The notes beneath the pieces are model-generated. The model worked only from the letters and a program-made list of their open reading frames with translations, ran no database searches and was not told the origin of the DNA. Positions 7,092-17,180 of a stretch of DNA of 64,000 bases are shown here, piece by piece (within the stretch, counting starts at the first letter, position 1; the number at the start of each line of letters is the position of its first letter). The translations under genes were made by a program, and so were the position numbers. Source of the DNA: Altererythrobacter xiamenensis (GTDB lineage: Bacteria > Pseudomonadota > Alphaproteobacteria > Sphingomonadales > Sphingomonadaceae); contig NZ_FXWG01000002.1 of assembly GCF_900177715.1 (NCBI RefSeq), positions 992,001 to 1,056,000 of the forward strand, read 5' to 3'.

Positions 7092-7112
7092 GTTTGGCGC
7101 CTATTGCCAAAC
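7092..7112. promoter_or_regulatory. probable PspF upstream activating sequence (palindrome)
   Basis: A perfect 7-bp inverted repeat GTTTGGC-N7-GCCAAAC lies about 53 bases upstream of the sigma-54 promoter and 29 bases before the pspF ATG. Its location between the two divergent genes suits both enhancer binding for the psp operon and repression of pspF by its own product, as is known in E. coli. Confidence 0.7.
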
Positions 7113-7140
7113 ATTGGGATTTTTCACTATAGGTTGGCGC

Positions 7141-8172
<1,032 letters not shown>

Positions 8173-8180
8173 GGGGCGAC

Positions 8181-8468
8181 ATGGGATCGCGCAGGAATAT
8201 CGGTTACCTCTTGCTGGTGCTGATCGTCGCCGGAGCAGCCGTGGCGTTCAATCTCTATGCCGATGACGAGGCGCAGAAGATCGTCGAAAACGCCCCTGAG
8301 GAGCAGGCCGAGGCCTCTCCCGAGATCGACCAGGCGCGCTGCGAGCGGGAGCAGGCCGAATTCGAGACGATCTGGGATGCCAGCATCGAGAATCCGAACG
8401 ATCCGAGTTACGAAGAACGGCTCGAAATCGCCCTCACCGAAGTCAACGCAGCCTGCGGAATAGAGTAA
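8181..8468 (+). CDS. small membrane-anchored protein of unknown function
   Basis: A 95-aa protein with an N-terminal membrane anchor (about 8-26, IGYLLLVLIVAGAAVAFNL) and a highly acidic outer part with two cysteines (in ARCEREQ and AACGIE) that could pair. It begins 8 bases after pspF and so probably shares its transcript. No family is recognised; a minor envelope-stress component is possible but unproven. Confidence 0.6.
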   Translation: MGSRRNIGYLLLVLIVAGAAVAFNLYADDEAQKIVENAPEEQAEASPEIDQARCEREQAEFETIWDASIENPNDPSYEERLEIALTEVNAACGIE

Positions 8469-8672
8469 TCGAATGTAATTCGAACGGTTTCAGGGCGCTC
8501 TAGTTGCGCGATGGCTGCGTCTCACTTTTGCACATGACCGCAAAATAAGGGTGCACCGCTTCTTGCTGCTGATCGATGGTTCGTTATGGTTCGAAAATTG
8601 GGGTTGGTCGGTCTCGGGCAGCGAGTATTGGGATTTTCTCTCGAACCGACCGGATTATTGGGAGTTAGGGTC

Positions 8673-9554
8673 TTGAGAAATATTTCAAAGAAGTCGTTGG
8701 CGCTGGTTTCTGCAGCAACAGTGGGCGCTGGCTTGCTGGCGATGCCGGCCATGGCAAACCATTCCTGGAGCAATTACCACTGGGAACGTACCAGCAATGA
8801 AATCACCGTGTCGGTAGTCGATTTTACTACCGGCGAATGGGCGCAGAGCAACCGCGCGAGAACTGCGGTCACTGACTGGAACGCTTCCGATTACATCCAG
8901 TCGCCCTATTCGCGCGGGTCGGGCATCAACACCGCCTGTCCGATCGTCGCTGGCGAGATTCATGTCTGCAATGACGACTACGGCGATGTTGGCTGGCTTG
9001 GCATCGCGAGCATCAGCGCGACCCGCGGCCGCGAAACCCACATCATCGGCGGCGTGACCAAGCTCAACGACTTCTACTACGCGATGCCGCAGTACAACAC
9101 TGACGTATGGCGCCAGCTGGTGATGTGTCAGGAGATCGGCCACGATTACGGCCTCGGTCACCAGAACGAGGATTTCAGCACCAATACAACCGATTCCTGC
9201 ATGGAATACACTTCCACTCCGACCGCGATCGACAAGACGCCGGACCAGCATGACTTCGACCAGCTCGCCAATATTTATGCGCACAGCCATGGCGGCAGCG
9301 ATGGTGGTGACACCGGCGGCAACCCCGGTAAGGGCGGTGGTAAAGGCAAGAAGCTGGGCAATTCTGGCAACACGCCGGCAGCCTGGGGCCAGGCAATCGC
9401 CTTCGACCAGCAGGGCCGCCCCAATGTCTTCAAGCGGAGCATGTCGAGCTACGATATCATCACGCATGTGACCTGGACGCCCGACGCCGACATGGGCGAT
9501 CATCACCATGAGGAAACAGGCCCGCGTCAGCACAGCGGCGATCGCCGTTTCTAA
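8673..9554 (+). CDS. secreted metzincin-like metalloprotease homologue with QExxH motif
   Basis: A 293-aa protein with a signal peptide (to AMA, residue 28). CQEIGHDYGLGHQ (152-164) matches the metzincin HExxHxxGxxH zinc motif except that the first His is Gln (Q153); E154, H157, G160 and H163 are kept. Two Cys pairs flank this core. A Gly/Lys-rich linker (about 208-230) leads to a C-terminal domain with GNTPAAWGQ and THVTWTPD, also found in the next gene. TTG at 8673 is chosen because GGAG lies 8 bases upstream and it directly precedes a normal signal peptide. Whether it is a protease or a non-catalytic relative is open. Confidence 0.65.
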   Translation: MRNISKKSLALVSAATVGAGLLAMPAMANHSWSNYHWERTSNEITVSVVDFTTGEWAQSNRARTAVTDWNASDYIQSPYSRGSGINTACPIVAGEIHVCNDDYGDVGWLGIASISATRGRETHIIGGVTKLNDFYYAMPQYNTDVWRQLVMCQEIGHDYGLGHQNEDFSTNTTDSCMEYTSTPTAIDKTPDQHDFDQLANIYAHSHGGSDGGDTGGNPGKGGGKGKKLGNSGNTPAAWGQAIAFDQQGRPNVFKRSMSSYDIITHVTWTPDADMGDHHHEETGPRQHSGDRRF

Positions 9555-9582
9555 TCGATCGGACAAACCGTCGTAAGAATGA

Positions 9583-9614
9583 AAAGGGTCCGGTTCACGC
9601 CGGGCCCTTTTTCT
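9583..9614 (+). terminator. rho-independent terminator
   Basis: AAAGGGTCCGG, a TTCA loop and CCGGGCCCTTT followed by TTTTTC, 29 bases after the metalloprotease-like gene. The stem has a small mismatch on one side. Confidence 0.8.
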
Positions 9615-9741
9615 TTGGCGCATCAAAAGAGATCAGGATAAATTTCCGTTAGGCTTCTTCGTCAGTGCTGTTTCTTGTCACCGAATTAGCCCGCTTCTTT
9701 CAGAAATCGAGCAGACCAACCGAAGCATGGGGGACGGATCT

Positions 9742-10629
9742 GTGAAGCGGACCAATTTACAAATGTACGGCATGACAGCCTCGATCCTCGTGATCGGCCT
9801 TGCGGCGTCGCCACTGCTCGCGCACCATCAATGGGGCACCTATGCCTGGGCAAACGGCCCGGTCACCGCGCCGGTGGTCGACAATACGGACAGCCGCTGG
9901 ACTGCCTATGTCGATCAGGCGGTGGCCGACTGGAACGCATCTCCGCATATCTCGGCGGCGATCGAAAGCGGCAATAATTCTTCCTGCAGCATGGTCACGG
10001 GCACGATCCAGGTCTGCAATGGCGACTATGGTGCGAATGGCTGGCTGGGCCTCGCCAGCATCGCGATTTCGAGTGGCAAGATCATCGCGGGCACGACGAA
10101 GCTCAACGACAACTATTTCGAGCGCGCCGCCTACAACACCTACAGCTGGCGCCAGCTCGTCACCTGTCAGGAAATCGGCCATGATTATGGGCTCGGCCAC
10201 CAGAACGAGAACTTTTCGACCGACGAAACGCTGTCCTGCATGGAATACACCAGCTGGCCGCAGGACAACGAGCATCCCGACGCGCATGACTACGAAGAGC
10301 TCGGCTGGATGTATGGTGGCGGCACCGGCGGAGATGGCGGTGACACCGGCGATGGCGGCACAGGCGGTGGCGGCAAGGGTGGAGGCAAAGGCGGCGGCGG
10401 AGGCGGCGGCAAGCCTGACGGCACCGGTGGCGGAAAGGGCAAGAACAAGGCCCGCGTCGCGCTTCCTGCTGTCGGCAACACGCCGGACACATGGGGCCGC
10501 CCGGTCGATTATCTGCCCAATGGCAAGCCCTTCAAGTTCGAGAAATCAGTCGCGGGCGTGAAATTCGTCACCCACGTCACTTGGACGCCCGACGATTATG
10601 AAGGCGGGCACGACGAGCACGCGCACTGA
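9742..10629 (+). CDS. second secreted QExxH metzincin-like protein (paralogue)
   Basis: A 295-aa paralogue of the gene at 8673. Signal peptide MKRTNLQMYGMTASILVIGL followed by a cut near SPLLA; the motif CQEIGHDYGLGHQ (142-154) is identical, again with Gln instead of the first zinc His. A long Gly/Lys linker (about residues 191-228) and the C-terminal GNTPDTWGR...THVTWTPDD module follow, ending in a His-rich tail. GTG 9742 with GGGGGA seven bases upstream gives the better signal peptide; ATG 9727 is the alternative. It has its own strong terminator. Confidence 0.65.
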   Translation: MKRTNLQMYGMTASILVIGLAASPLLAHHQWGTYAWANGPVTAPVVDNTDSRWTAYVDQAVADWNASPHISAAIESGNNSSCSMVTGTIQVCNGDYGANGWLGLASIAISSGKIIAGTTKLNDNYFERAAYNTYSWRQLVTCQEIGHDYGLGHQNENFSTDETLSCMEYTSWPQDNEHPDAHDYEELGWMYGGGTGGDGGDTGDGGTGGGGKGGGKGGGGGGGKPDGTGGGKGKNKARVALPAVGNTPDTWGRPVDYLPNGKPFKFEKSVAGVKFVTHVTWTPDDYEGGHDEHAH

Positions 10630-10665
10630 TAACAGGGCAATCGGTTCGGTACCGACGGTCGCATC

Positions 10666-10694
10666 AAGGGCCCGGTTCGCGCCGGGCCCTTTTT
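10666..10694 (+). terminator. rho-independent terminator
   Basis: Perfect 10-bp stem AAGGGCCCGG / CCGGGCCCTT with a 6-base loop followed by TTT, ending transcription of the second metalloprotease-like gene before rimP. It is similar in sequence to the terminator of its paralogue. Confidence 0.92.
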
Positions 10695-10827
10695 CGTTGC
10701 AATCCTTGACTGGCGCGCCTATCTAGCCGCCATCCCGACATTGTCGTTTCAAGGTTTGGATGCTGGCGCCGCAAGGGGCCGGCCCGAAACGCCTTTTTGC
10801 GACTATGTCCGAACAACCGGAGACCGA

Positions 10828-11394
10828 ATGGCTGACATCGCACGCCTTACAGAAGTGATCGAACCCGAAGCGCAAGCGCTCGGCTTCGACCTCGTGCGCG
10901 TGAAGATGATGCCTTCGGAAGCCGGTGACGGCGGCATGGCGCTGCAGATCATGGCCGAAGACCCGGCGACGGGCCAGCTGATCATCGAACAATGCGCCGC
11001 CCTGTCGCGCCGCGTCTCGGACGCGATCGACGCGCGCGAGGAAGCGGGCGAAGTGCTGGTCGAAGGGGCCTATCACCTCGAAGTGAGCTCTCCCGGCATC
11101 GACCGTCCGCTGACCCGCGCGAAGGATTTCGCCGACTGGGCCGGCCACGAAGCGAAGATTTCGCTGGTCGAAAAGCAGGATGGCCTGCGCAACCTGCGCG
11201 GCAAGCTGGTCGGCATCGACGGCGAAACCGTCACGATCGCGGATAACAAGGCGGGCGAGGTTTCTTTCCCGCTGTCAAACATTCACAGCGCCAAGCTGGT
11301 CCTGACCGACGAGCTGATCGCTGCCACACAACCGCTCGACACCAGTGGTGCCGAGGACATAGTCGAAGACGAAGAAGAAAAGGCTGATACCTGA
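10828..11394 (+). CDS. rimP: ribosome maturation factor RimP
   Basis: A 188-aa RimP protein needed for 30S subunit maturation. LGFDLVRVKM near residue 18 and LEVSSPGIDRPLTRAKDF (about 88-105) are hallmarks. The acidic C-terminus (EDIVEDEEEKADT) is a variable tail. ATG 10828 is chosen with GGAG eight bases upstream; the reading frame is open further upstream but without family-like sequence. It overlaps nusA by one base (TGATG). Confidence 0.95.
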   Translation: MADIARLTEVIEPEAQALGFDLVRVKMMPSEAGDGGMALQIMAEDPATGQLIIEQCAALSRRVSDAIDAREEAGEVLVEGAYHLEVSSPGIDRPLTRAKDFADWAGHEAKISLVEKQDGLRNLRGKLVGIDGETVTIADNKAGEVSFPLSNIHSAKLVLTDELIAATQPLDTSGAEDIVEDEEEKADT

Positions 11395-13064
11395 TGGCCA
11401 GTGCTATTTCCGCCAACAAGGCAGAATTGCTCGCAATCGCGAATGCGGTCGCATCGGAGAAGATGATCGACAAGTCGATCGTCATCGAAGCGATGGAAGA
11501 GGCGATCCAGAAGAGCGCGCGCAACCGCTATGGCGCTGAAAACGACATTCGCGCAAAGCTCGACCCGCAGACCGGCGATCTCAAGCTGTGGCGCGTCGTC
11601 GAAGTGGTCGAGGAAGTCGAAGACTACTTCAAGCAGGTCGATCTCAAGCAGGCGCAGAAGCTCGAAGCCGATGCGGCAATCGGTGACTTCATCGTCGATC
11701 CGCTGCCGCCGGTCGATCTCGGCCGCATCGATGCGCAGAGCGCGAAGCAGGTGATCTTCCAGAAGGTCCGCGATGCCGAACGTGAGCGTCAGTATGAAGA
11801 GTTCAAGGACCGCGCAGGCGAAGTCATCACCGGCGTGATCAAGTCGGTCGAGTTCGGCCACGTGATCGTCAACCTGGGCCGTGCCGAAGGCGTCATCCGC
11901 CGCGACCAGCAGATCCCGCGCGAAGCCGCGCGTGTCGGCGAGCGTGTCCGCGCGCTTATCACCAAGGTCGAACGCAACAACCGCGGCCCGCAGATCTTCC
12001 TCAGCCGCGCGCACCCCGATTTCATGCGCAAGCTGTTTGCGCAGGAAGTGCCCGAAATCTACGACGGCATCATCGAGATCAAGGCCGCCGCCCGCGACCC
12101 GGGCAGCCGTGCCAAGATCGGCGTTATCAGCCACGACAGCAGCATCGACCCGGTCGGTGCCTGTGTCGGCATGAAGGGTAGCCGCGTCCAGGCCGTCGTG
12201 CAGGAACTGCAGGGCGAGAAGATCGACATCATTCCGTGGTCCGAAGACACTGCGACCTTCGTCGTCAACGCGCTCCAGCCCGCCACCGTGGCGCGCGTGG
12301 TGCTCGACGAGGAAGAAGGCCGTATCGAAGTCGTCGTGCCCGATGATCAGCTCTCGCTCGCCATCGGTCGCCGCGGCCAGAACGTGCGTCTCGCCAGCCA
12401 GCTGACCGGTCACCAGATCGACATCATGACCGAGGAAGAAGCCTCGGAGAAGCGCTCCAAAGAGTTTGCCGAGCGCTCGAAGATGTTCGAGGAAGAGCTC
12501 GACGTCGACGAAACGCTGTCGCAGCTGCTCGTAGCAGAAGGTTTCGCCGAGCTGGAAGAAGTCGCCTATGTCGAGCTCGACGAGCTCGCTGGCATCGAAG
12601 GTTTCGACGAAGAGCTGGCGCAGGAACTGCAGAGCCGTGCGCAGGAAGCATTGGACCGCCAGGAAGCGACCTATCGCGAAGAGCGCCAGGCGCTGGGCGT
12701 CGAGGACGATCTTGCCGAACTGCCGCACCTCACCGAATCCATGCTGGTGACGCTGGGCAAGGCGGGCATCAAGACGCTCGACGATCTGGCCGACCTCGCC
12801 ACCGACGAGCTCATCCAGAAGAAGCGCGAAGCGCCGCGCCGCCGGAACAACAATGCCGACGGTCCGCCGATGCGTCGTCCCTCGATCCGTGAACAGGACA
12901 AGGGCGGAGTGCTGGGCGAATACGGCCTCTCCGAAGAGCAGGGCAACGAGATCATCATGGCTGCCCGTGCACATTGGTTCGACGACGAGGAGCCGGCTGC
13001 CGCCGAAGCTCCGGCTGCCGAACCCGACACCCAGGAGGCCGCCGATGCGGACTCCACCCAATGA
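11394..13064 (+). CDS. nusA: transcription termination/antitermination factor NusA
   Basis: A 556-aa NusA with the N-terminal polymerase-binding domain, S1 domain (about 135-200), two KH domains (GACVGMKGSRVQAVV and LAIGRRGQNVRLASQL), and the C-terminal acidic repeats typical of proteobacteria. It modulates pausing, termination and antitermination. Directly downstream of rimP with overlapping stop/start, and its end overlaps the ylxR-like gene by 20 bases. Confidence 0.97.
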   Translation: MASAISANKAELLAIANAVASEKMIDKSIVIEAMEEAIQKSARNRYGAENDIRAKLDPQTGDLKLWRVVEVVEEVEDYFKQVDLKQAQKLEADAAIGDFIVDPLPPVDLGRIDAQSAKQVIFQKVRDAERERQYEEFKDRAGEVITGVIKSVEFGHVIVNLGRAEGVIRRDQQIPREAARVGERVRALITKVERNNRGPQIFLSRAHPDFMRKLFAQEVPEIYDGIIEIKAAARDPGSRAKIGVISHDSSIDPVGACVGMKGSRVQAVVQELQGEKIDIIPWSEDTATFVVNALQPATVARVVLDEEEGRIEVVVPDDQLSLAIGRRGQNVRLASQLTGHQIDIMTEEEASEKRSKEFAERSKMFEEELDVDETLSQLLVAEGFAELEEVAYVELDELAGIEGFDEELAQELQSRAQEALDRQEATYREERQALGVEDDLAELPHLTESMLVTLGKAGIKTLDDLADLATDELIQKKREAPRRRNNNADGPPMRRPSIREQDKGGVLGEYGLSEEQGNEIIMAARAHWFDDEEPAAAEAPAAEPDTQEAADADSTQ

Positions 13065-13794
13065 GCGCCTGACGTCCGACATCGCTGACGCTTCGCAGCC
13101 CCGTAAATCGGAGCGCGCGAAGTCCTGCCCGGAACGCCGGTGCATCCTGACCGGCGAGACGCAGCCGCGCGAAGATCTAGTGCGGCTGGCTATCTCGCCC
13201 GATGGTCTGGTGCTGCCCGATCCTGCCGCCAAGGCGCCTGGACGTGGCGCGTGGATCGGCGTTTCGCGCGCAGAGCTTGAAGCGGCGCTTGCCAAGGGCC
13301 ATCTGAAAGGTGCGCTGGCGCGGGCCTTCAAGGGGGGCGCGCTGGATATCCCGGCAGACCTGCCGCAAATGATCGAGGATGCGCTGCTGCGTAGCTTGCG
13401 CGACCGGCTCGGTCTCGAATTGCGCGCCGGCAGCCTCGTGATGGGGTCCGACCGGATCGCCGAACAGGCGCGAACGGGGCGTATTGCCCTGCTGCTGCAT
13501 GCAGCTGACGCGAGCGAGGACGGGCGCAAGAAGCTCGACCAGGCATGGCGCGTCGGGCGCGATGCGGAAGGCAGCGGAGAGCGGGGGCATGTCTTGCCTC
13601 TGGACCGGGCGGCTTTGTCTGTGGCATTGGGCCGCGACAACGTCGTCCACCTCGGACTTGCGGATGCGCGTTCTGCGCAGCGCGTGGGGGTCGCCTTGCA
13701 GCGACTGGAGAACTATTTGCACGGCTCTGGCCTTGCGGATGAAGGGCATCCCGCTGCGGATACAAATGCCCTGGACGATGAATTGAATGCGTGA
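13045..13794 (+). CDS. YlxR-type RNA-binding protein with L7Ae-like C-terminus
   Basis: A 249-aa protein: an N-terminal YlxR/DUF448 domain with CPERRCILTGETQPREDLVR (about 28-47) and the GRGAWI motif, then an eL8/L7Ae-like domain (AGSLVMGSDRIAEQAR ... HAADASEDGRKKL) of the kind fused to YlxR in alphaproteobacteria. The ATG at 13045 sits six bases after AGGAGG inside the end of nusA. Likely an RNA- or RNase P-associated nucleoid/translation factor; exact role in this group is not settled. Confidence 0.9.
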   Translation: MRTPPNERLTSDIADASQPRKSERAKSCPERRCILTGETQPREDLVRLAISPDGLVLPDPAAKAPGRGAWIGVSRAELEAALAKGHLKGALARAFKGGALDIPADLPQMIEDALLRSLRDRLGLELRAGSLVMGSDRIAEQARTGRIALLLHAADASEDGRKKLDQAWRVGRDAEGSGERGHVLPLDRAALSVALGRDNVVHLGLADARSAQRVGVALQRLENYLHGSGLADEGHPAADTNALDDELNA

Positions 13795-13810
13795 AGGAAA
13801 AGCGAGCTAG

Positions 13811-16330
13811 ATGAGCGACGAAGATAAAAAACCTGCCCGTAAACCGTTGAGCCTGAAGGGTTCTCAGCCTGGCGAGGTCAAGCAGACCTTCAGCCATGGC
13901 CGGACCAACAAGGTCGCGGTCGAGGTCAAGCGCCGCCGCAAGCTCGTGAAGCCGGGCGAAACGCCTGCGCCTGCACCCGAGCCGACCCCGGCACCGGCGC
14001 CCGAACCCGCGCCCGAGGCCAAGAAGCCTGAGCCCAAGAAGGCTCCTCCGAAGAAGCCTGCGGCGTCTTCCGAAACTCCGCAGGAGCGTGTCGCACGCCT
14101 CCAGCGCGAGGCCGAGGAAGAGCGTCTGAAGCTGGCCGAAGAAGCGCGCAAGCGTGAAGACCAGCAGGCCAAACAGGCCGCCGCCGACGAGAAAAAGCGC
14201 GCCGAAGAAAACCGCAAGGCCGAAGAAGAGGCCGAGAAGCGCGCTGCCGAAGAAGCCAAGGCTGCTGCGGCGGCCGAGGAAGCGGCTGCCAATGCACCTG
14301 CCGAAGAGGCACCTGCCGAGAGCACGCCGACTCCTGTCGCGCGCAAGTTCACGCCGGTCGCCCGCCCCGAGCCGAAGAAGCCGCCGAAGAAGAAGGAAGA
14401 AAAGCCTGCTCGCGGTGCTGGTGGCGGCGGCAAGGACAAGCGCCGCTCTGGCAAGCTGACCGTTACCAAGGCATTGAACGAGGACGAAGGTCGTCGTGCC
14501 CGCTCGCTCGCCGCATTGAAGCGTGCGCGCGAGAAGGAACGCCGGACGCAGGGTGGCCCCTCCAAGCCGCGTGAAAAGCAGGTCCGCGACGTTATCGTCC
14601 CGGAGGCGATCACCGTCGGCGAACTGGCCAAGCGCATGGGCGAGAAGGGCGCCGACCTCGTCAAGGAACTCTTCAATCTCGACATGATGGTCACCGTCAA
14701 CCAGACGATCGACCAGGATACCGCAGAGCTGCTGGTCGAACAGTTCGGGCACAACATCCAGAAGGTCTCAGAAGCCGACGTCGATATCGTTTCGACCGAG
14801 GACGACGATCCGGAAGACACGCTCAAGCCGCGTCCGCCGGTGGTCACGATCATGGGCCATGTCGACCACGGCAAGACCTCGCTGCTCGATGCGCTGCGCG
14901 GCGCCAATGTCGTGAAGGGCGAAGCCGGCGGCATTACCCAGCATATCGGCAGCTATCAGGTGAAGACGAAGGGGGGCGATACCGTCACCTTCCTCGATAC
15001 CCCGGGCCACGCCGCATTCACCGAAATGCGTCAGCGCGGTGCCAATGTCACCGATATCGTGGTGCTGGTTGTGGCAGCCGACGACGGCATCATGCCGCAG
15101 ACGATCGAGGCCATCAATCACACCAAGGCGGCCGGTGTCCCGATGATCGTTGCGATCAACAAGATGGACAAGCCGGAAGCCAATGCCGACAACATCCGCA
15201 ACCGTCTGCTCGAACACGAAGTGATCGTGGAGAAGCTGTCGGGTGATGTGCAGGACGTGGAAATCTCCGCCAAGGAGAAGACCGGTCTCGACGATTTGCT
15301 CGAGAAGATCGCGCTGCAGGCCGAACTGCTCGAACTGAAGGCGAACCCCGATCGCATGGCCGAAGCGACCGTGATCGAAGCGCAGCTCGACAAGGGCCGC
15401 GGCCCTGTCGCAACCGTGCTGATCACGCGCGGCACGCTCAAGCGCGGCGATACCTTCGTCGTCGGCACCGAGAGTGGCCGTGTTCGCGCGATCGTCAACG
15501 ACCAGGGCAAGCAGATCAAGGAAGCCGGGCCTTCGATGCCGGTCGAGGTTCTTGGCCTCGGCGGTGTGCCGAGTGCCGGTGATACCCTGACCGTGGTCGA
15601 GAACGAACAGCGTGCCCGCGAAGTTGCCCAGTACCGTCAGGAAAAGGCGACGGAAAAGCGCACTGCGCTCGCTCCGACCAGCTTCGACACGATGTTCAAC
15701 AACCTCGCCGCCGATGTGATCGAATTCCCGGTCCTGGTGAAGGCCGATGTGCAGGGTTCGGTCGAGGCGATCACCACCGCGCTCCACAACCTCTCGAACG
15801 ACGAGATCAAGGTGCGCGTGCTGCATGCAGGTGTGGGTGCCATCACCGAGAGCGACGTTTCGCTGGCTTCGGCCTCGAACGCGCCGATCATCGGCTTCAA
15901 CGTTCGCCCCAATGCCAAGGCACGCGAACTGGTGAAGCGCGACGGTGTCGAGATGAAGTATTACGACGTCATCTATCACCTGACCGAGGAAATCGCGAAG
16001 GAAATGGCGGGCGAACTGGGTCCGGAGCGGATCGAGAACGTCGTTGGCCGTGCTGCGGTCAAGGAAGTCTTCCGCTCGGGCAAGCGCGACAAGGCGGCCG
16101 GTCTGCTGGTCGAGGAAGGCGTCATCCGCAAGGGTCTCCACGCCCGTCTCACCCGCGAAGACGTCATCGTTTCGGCCACGACCATCGCGTCGCTGCGCCG
16201 CTTCAAGGACGATGTCGACGAAGTCCGTGCCGGTCTCGAATGCGGTGTGGTCCTCGCCGATACGAACGACATTCAGGCGGGCGACCAACTGGAAGTCTTC
16301 GAAGTCGAGGAGCGTGAACGGACGCTGTGA
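13811..16330 (+). CDS. infB: translation initiation factor IF-2
   Basis: An 839-aa GTPase that places initiator tRNA on the 30S subunit. The first 250 or so residues are a disordered Ala/Glu/Lys/Pro-rich region, normal for alphaproteobacteria. The IF2_N domain follows ([19 protein letters not shown]), then the G domain with [17 protein letters not shown] and NKMDKPEA, and domains II-IV. Its stop overlaps the GTG of the next gene. Confidence 0.97.
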   Translation: MSDEDKKPARKPLSLKGSQPGEVKQTFSHGRTNKVAVEVKRRRKLVKPGETPAPAPEPTPAPAPEPAPEAKKPEPKKAPPKKPAASSETPQERVARLQREAEEERLKLAEEARKREDQQAKQAAADEKKRAEENRKAEEEAEKRAAEEAKAAAAAEEAAANAPAEEAPAESTPTPVARKFTPVARPEPKKPPKKKEEKPARGAGGGGKDKRRSGKLTVTKALNEDEGRRARSLAALKRAREKERRTQGGPSKPREKQVRDVIVPEAITVGELAKRMGEKGADLVKELFNLDMMVTVNQTIDQDTAELLVEQFGHNIQKVSEADVDIVSTEDDDPEDTLKPRPPVVTIMGHVDHGKTSLLDALRGANVVKGEAGGITQHIGSYQVKTKGGDTVTFLDTPGHAAFTEMRQRGANVTDIVVLVVAADDGIMPQTIEAINHTKAAGVPMIVAINKMDKPEANADNIRNRLLEHEVIVEKLSGDVQDVEISAKEKTGLDDLLEKIALQAELLELKANPDRMAEATVIEAQLDKGRGPVATVLITRGTLKRGDTFVVGTESGRVRAIVNDQGKQIKEAGPSMPVEVLGLGGVPSAGDTLTVVENEQRAREVAQYRQEKATEKRTALAPTSFDTMFNNLAADVIEFPVLVKADVQGSVEAITTALHNLSNDEIKVRVLHAGVGAITESDVSLASASNAPIIGFNVRPNAKARELVKRDGVEMKYYDVIYHLTEEIAKEMAGELGPERIENVVGRAAVKEVFRSGKRDKAAGLLVEEGVIRKGLHARLTREDVIVSATTIASLRRFKDDVDEVRAGLECGVVLADTNDIQAGDQLEVFEVEERERTL

Positions 16331-16773
16331 CCGAGGCGTTTTTCCCGGACGACCAGACAGGCGAGCACGGATCGCCGCATAGCGCTCTCCTCGGTTCCGA
16401 GTTCATCGGGTATGACGAGGAGAGCGCGACGGCGACCATGCGTTTCGAGGTCAAGCGGCCGATGACCACCTGGCGCGGCGGCGTGCAGGGTGGCCTCGTC
16501 GCGGGCTATCTCGATGACGTCATGGGTTATGCCTATGTTGCGATGACCGGCGGCGAGCAGGCCCCGCTCAACCTCGAGATATCGATGCAACTGCTGGGTC
16601 TCCTCCCCGAAGGCGCAACGATCATCGGCAGGGGCAAGGTGGTGCGCGCCGGACGTCGGGTAATCTTCCTCGAGGGCGAGCTCCAGACCGAAGAAGGTCA
16701 GGTGCTAGCTCGCGCCACCTCGACCGCAATTCCAACGGCGCGGCCTGTTCCCCCGCCGGAAGAGAGCGCCTGA
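16327..16773 (+). CDS. PaaI-family hot-dog thioesterase
   Basis: A 148-aa single hot-dog protein with [20 protein letters not shown] (about residues 39-58), matching the HGG-type active loop of PaaI-like acyl-CoA thioesterases, although the usual H is replaced by R-G-G-V-Q. GTG start overlaps the infB stop and its own stop overlaps rbfA, so it is inserted neatly within the translation-factor operon. Substrate unknown. Confidence 0.82.
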   Translation: MTEAFFPDDQTGEHGSPHSALLGSEFIGYDEESATATMRFEVKRPMTTWRGGVQGGLVAGYLDDVMGYAYVAMTGGEQAPLNLEISMQLLGLLPEGATIIGRGKVVRAGRRVIFLEGELQTEEGQVLARATSTAIPTARPVPPPEESA

Positions 16774-17174
16774 TGGCCCGCCGCGAACAATTCACTGCCG
16801 AACAGCATTCCGTTCGCGTCCTCAAGGTCAGCGAGCGCGTTCGCCATATCCTGAGCGAGCTGCTTGCGCGCGGCGAAGTGCATGACGATATCGTCAATGC
16901 CGCCAATATCGCGGTTACCGAGGTGCGGATGACGCCCGACCTCAGGAACGCGACCGCCTATGTGAAGCCGCTGCTCGGTGCCGAGGAAGACAGCGTGGTG
17001 AAGGCGCTGCGTCAGAACACCGCCTATCTCCAGCGGGAGGTGGCGAAACGCCTCGGCCTCAAGTTCGCGCCAAAGCTGAAATTCCGTGCCGACGAAAGCT
17101 TCGAGGAAGCCGACCGCATCGAGAAATTGCTGCGCGATCCGAAGGTCGCGCGCGACCTCGACGACGAGGAATAG
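16773..17174 (+). CDS. rbfA: ribosome-binding factor A
   Basis: A 133-aa KH-like protein needed for late 30S maturation. [19 protein letters not shown] at the N-terminus and [19 protein letters not shown] at the C-terminus are family signatures. Starts as ATG overlapping the TGA of the thioesterase. In most relatives truB follows directly; here a five-gene block intervenes, starting with the convergent abgT. Confidence 0.94.
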   Translation: MARREQFTAEQHSVRVLKVSERVRHILSELLARGEVHDDIVNAANIAVTEVRMTPDLRNATAYVKPLLGAEEDSVVKALRQNTAYLQREVAKRLGLKFAPKLKFRADESFEEADRIEKLLRDPKVARDLDDEE

Positions 17175-17180
17175 AGCGCC

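Noticed and set aside
10310-10440. Gly-codon-rich stretch as a repeat array or CRISPR
   Set aside because: It is the GGC/GGT-rich linker of a coding gene without regular repeat-spacer structure. No CRISPR-like array was seen elsewhere.
11283-13640. Long open frame of 785 codons on the minus strand opposite nusA
   Set aside because: It is the antisense of the rimP end, nusA and the ylxR-like gene, with low-complexity translation and no family likeness; a codon-bias shadow in high-GC DNA.
14768-16288. 506-codon minus-strand frame opposite infB
   Set aside because: Shadow of IF-2; no motifs.
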